Assembly: GCA_014382465.1 (NCBI GenBank)
Contig: JACNJP010000131.1
Span: 1 to 6,426 of the forward strand
Source: Planctomycetota bacterium
GTDB taxonomy: Bacteria > Planctomycetota > UBA1135
Direction: 5' to 3'
DNA length: 6,426 nucleotides
Positions 5,199 through 6,426 of the stretch are shown one piece after another; position 1 is the stretch's first letter, and each line of letters starts with the position of its first letter. A program made the position numbers and the translations under genes. A model generated the notes under the pieces. That model was not told the DNA's origin and searched no databases. It saw nothing but the letters and a program-made list of their open reading frames with translations.

Positions 5199-6426
5199 GT
5201 CCAAGCATCCGGGCTGCCTGAACAGCGGATCTGGAGCTTGGAGCCAGGCCCGCTCCATCTCGTGATGACGCCCGAGCCGATCGCCCGGGTCCTGGTCCTG
5301 AACCACCAGGGAGAGCCGGTGAAGGGGGCGACGGTGATGAGCGAAGCGGCCGGCGGACGGCGCTCCCCCGGCTCGACCACGACTGGAGCAGACGGCTTTG
5401 CCGAAGTGCCGATCCTGGAAGGTGGGATCAGCAGACTCACTCTCGGCTTGCTCGCTTCGCCCTTCGCCGAAGCGGACCTCGATGGGCCGATCCTCACGGC
5501 TCCCGCGGCGCCGGTCGTGCTGCGGGCTCCAGCCTTGTCGCAGGTCGCAGTGAAGCTCGATTTCCCGGTGACCGTCCCCAATGCCAGCTCGCCGCATCTG
5601 GAGAGCGCCGGCGGCCCCTTCCTCGGCGGCATCCGCTGGCGAGCTGCCTTCGAGGAGGACGGCTGGGTGGTCTTCGATGCCGTTCCACCGGGGGACTGGA
5701 CGGTGGACTGTTTCCATCGAATCCCCGGCCACGTCGTCGAGCCACGTCGGATCCATCACCCCGGGGGGCGCACCGAAGCCGTGCTCGGGTGCTTCCGGCC
5801 GGGCCAGCTCGAGGTCCTGGTGCTCGGGCCCGGCGGGGAGCCGCTCACGGGCGTGCCCGTGGAGTTGCAGCCCATGGAGGGGGAGACGGCGCCGCAGACC
5901 AAGGCGATGATCTTCGGCAAGCCCCGTTCGAACCAGCAGGGTTTGGTGGTGCTGCAGGATCTGAAGCCAGGGGAATACCGGTTGATTCCGGACTGCCCGT
6001 TGCCGATGAATCCCGGGGAACGGATCCTCCAGGACGATGAAGCCGCCGGCGCCACGCCGCTCGTGATGATCCGGGAAGGGGAGAAGGCCCGGATCGAACT
6101 CCGACTCGACTTCGGCGGCTTACGGATCCACGTCGAGCGCCGGGGCCAGCCCTGTCCCGAGGCCGTCCTGCGGCTCCGTCCCGACTACCAGAACATCGTC
6201 TACTCCCGCAGCGCGGACGGGCGCGGGATCCTCGAGATCGCTCCGCTCCGCTCCGGTACTTGGCGCATCGAGGCCTCGGCCGGGCCGGGGAGTCCCACGC
6301 GGAGCATCGAACTGGAGGTCGGTTCGGGATGGTCCGAGGGGGCGATCAACTTCGATGGGGGCGTGGTCGCTGGCCAGTTGAACTGGGCCGGAGGCGGTGT
6401 GGTGCCTGCCGCCGCCGTTTGGCTCC
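5193..6426 (+). CDS. continuation of the sigma-fusion ectodomain in the shifted frame: carboxypeptidase-regulatory-like repeats (3' end outside window)
   Basis: This frame stays open for 411 codons to the window edge. It has no signal peptide, no convincing start (ATG 5265 lacks a Shine-Dalgarno and lies inside a strand) and no domain of its own other than more of the upstream repeat. At least four further modules show the pattern hydrophobic strand, small loop, G-x-P-x-x-G/A-x-V, then D/N-x-x-G and a closing strand: IARVLVLNHQGEPVKGATV (from 5280), LEVLVLGPGGEPLTGVPVEL (from about 5808), LRIHVERRGQPCPEAVLRL (from 6120), and a truncated one from 6357 (GGVVAGQLNWAGGG). Closing segments such as LKPGEYRLIP and LRSGTWRIEA are typical of CarboxypepD_reg/SpaA-like beta-sandwiches. 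Such modules act as structural or ligand-binding spacers outside the cytoplasm. Joined to the upstream part, the protein would exceed 950 residues. If the frameshift is real, this portion is not translated and the gene is a pseudogene or makes a truncated product. Confidence 0.75.
   Translation, partial: MTVQASGLPEQRIWSLEPGPLHLVMTPEPIARVLVLNHQGEPVKGATVMSEAAGGRRSPGSTTTGADGFAEVPILEGGISRLTLGLLASPFAEADLDGPILTAPAAPVVLRAPALSQVAVKLDFPVTVPNASSPHLESAGGPFLGGIRWRAAFEEDGWVVFDAVPPGDWTVDCFHRIPGHVVEPRRIHHPGGRTEAVLGCFRPGQLEVLVLGPGGEPLTGVPVELQPMEGETAPQTKAMIFGKPRSNQQGLVVLQDLKPGEYRLIPDCPLPMNPGERILQDDEAAGATPLVMIREGEKARIELRLDFGGLRIHVERRGQPCPEAVLRLRPDYQNIVYSRSADGRGILEIAPLRSGTWRIEASAGPGSPTRSIELEVGSGWSEGAINFDGGVVAGQLNWAGGGVVPAAAVWL

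Noticed and set aside
5265..6426. Independent gene starting at ATG 5265
   Set aside because: There is no Shine-Dalgarno or signal peptide, and the preceding codons in the same frame back to 5193 read as a continuation of the upstream repeat protein.

Overview
The window is very GC-rich, almost fully coding, and every gene I can support lies on the plus strand. A WaaP/InaA-like sugar kinase, a lipoprotein di-heme peroxidase and an ECF-type sigma factor carrying an extracytoplasmic domain suggest a Gram-negative bacterium. The style (large carboxypeptidase-regulatory-like modules, ECF sigma factor with a membrane-spanning extension, high GC) recalls Planctomycetota, Acidobacteriota or related environmental lineages. 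No rRNA or diagnostic marker is present, so this placement is inference.

Layout. (1) Bases 2-1856 hold the end of a tightly packed operon: the C-terminal part of a probable radical SAM protein with a SPASM/twitch-like cysteine pattern, a class I SAM-dependent methyltransferase, and a protein-kinase-fold enzyme of the LPS/Kdo kinase type. The stop and start codons overlap by 1 and 4 bases, so the three are probably translationally coupled and may modify one shared substrate, perhaps a cell-surface glycan. (2) After an 82-base gap comes a complete lipoprotein di-heme cytochrome c peroxidase (1939-3453) with two CxxCH haem sites. (3) The next 120-base gap holds a striking hairpin, a 27-bp perfect inverted repeat at 3464-3529, which looks like a REP/MITE-type palindrome. 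(4) From 3574 to the window end runs one long coding unit: an ECF sigma factor (regions 2 and 4), a single transmembrane segment, and then a long extracytoplasmic array of carboxypeptidase-regulatory-like beta-sandwich repeats.

That last unit is the most interesting item. It predicts a membrane-tethered sigma factor whose sensor and sigma domain form one polypeptide. Its frame is broken by a TGA at 5194-5196, but the adjacent frame continues with the same type of repeat, without a stop, to the window end. Adding one C at 5193/5194 would join the two parts. This is either a real, recent frameshift or a sequence error. No RNA gene, CRISPR array, transposase gene or convincing minus-strand gene was seen.
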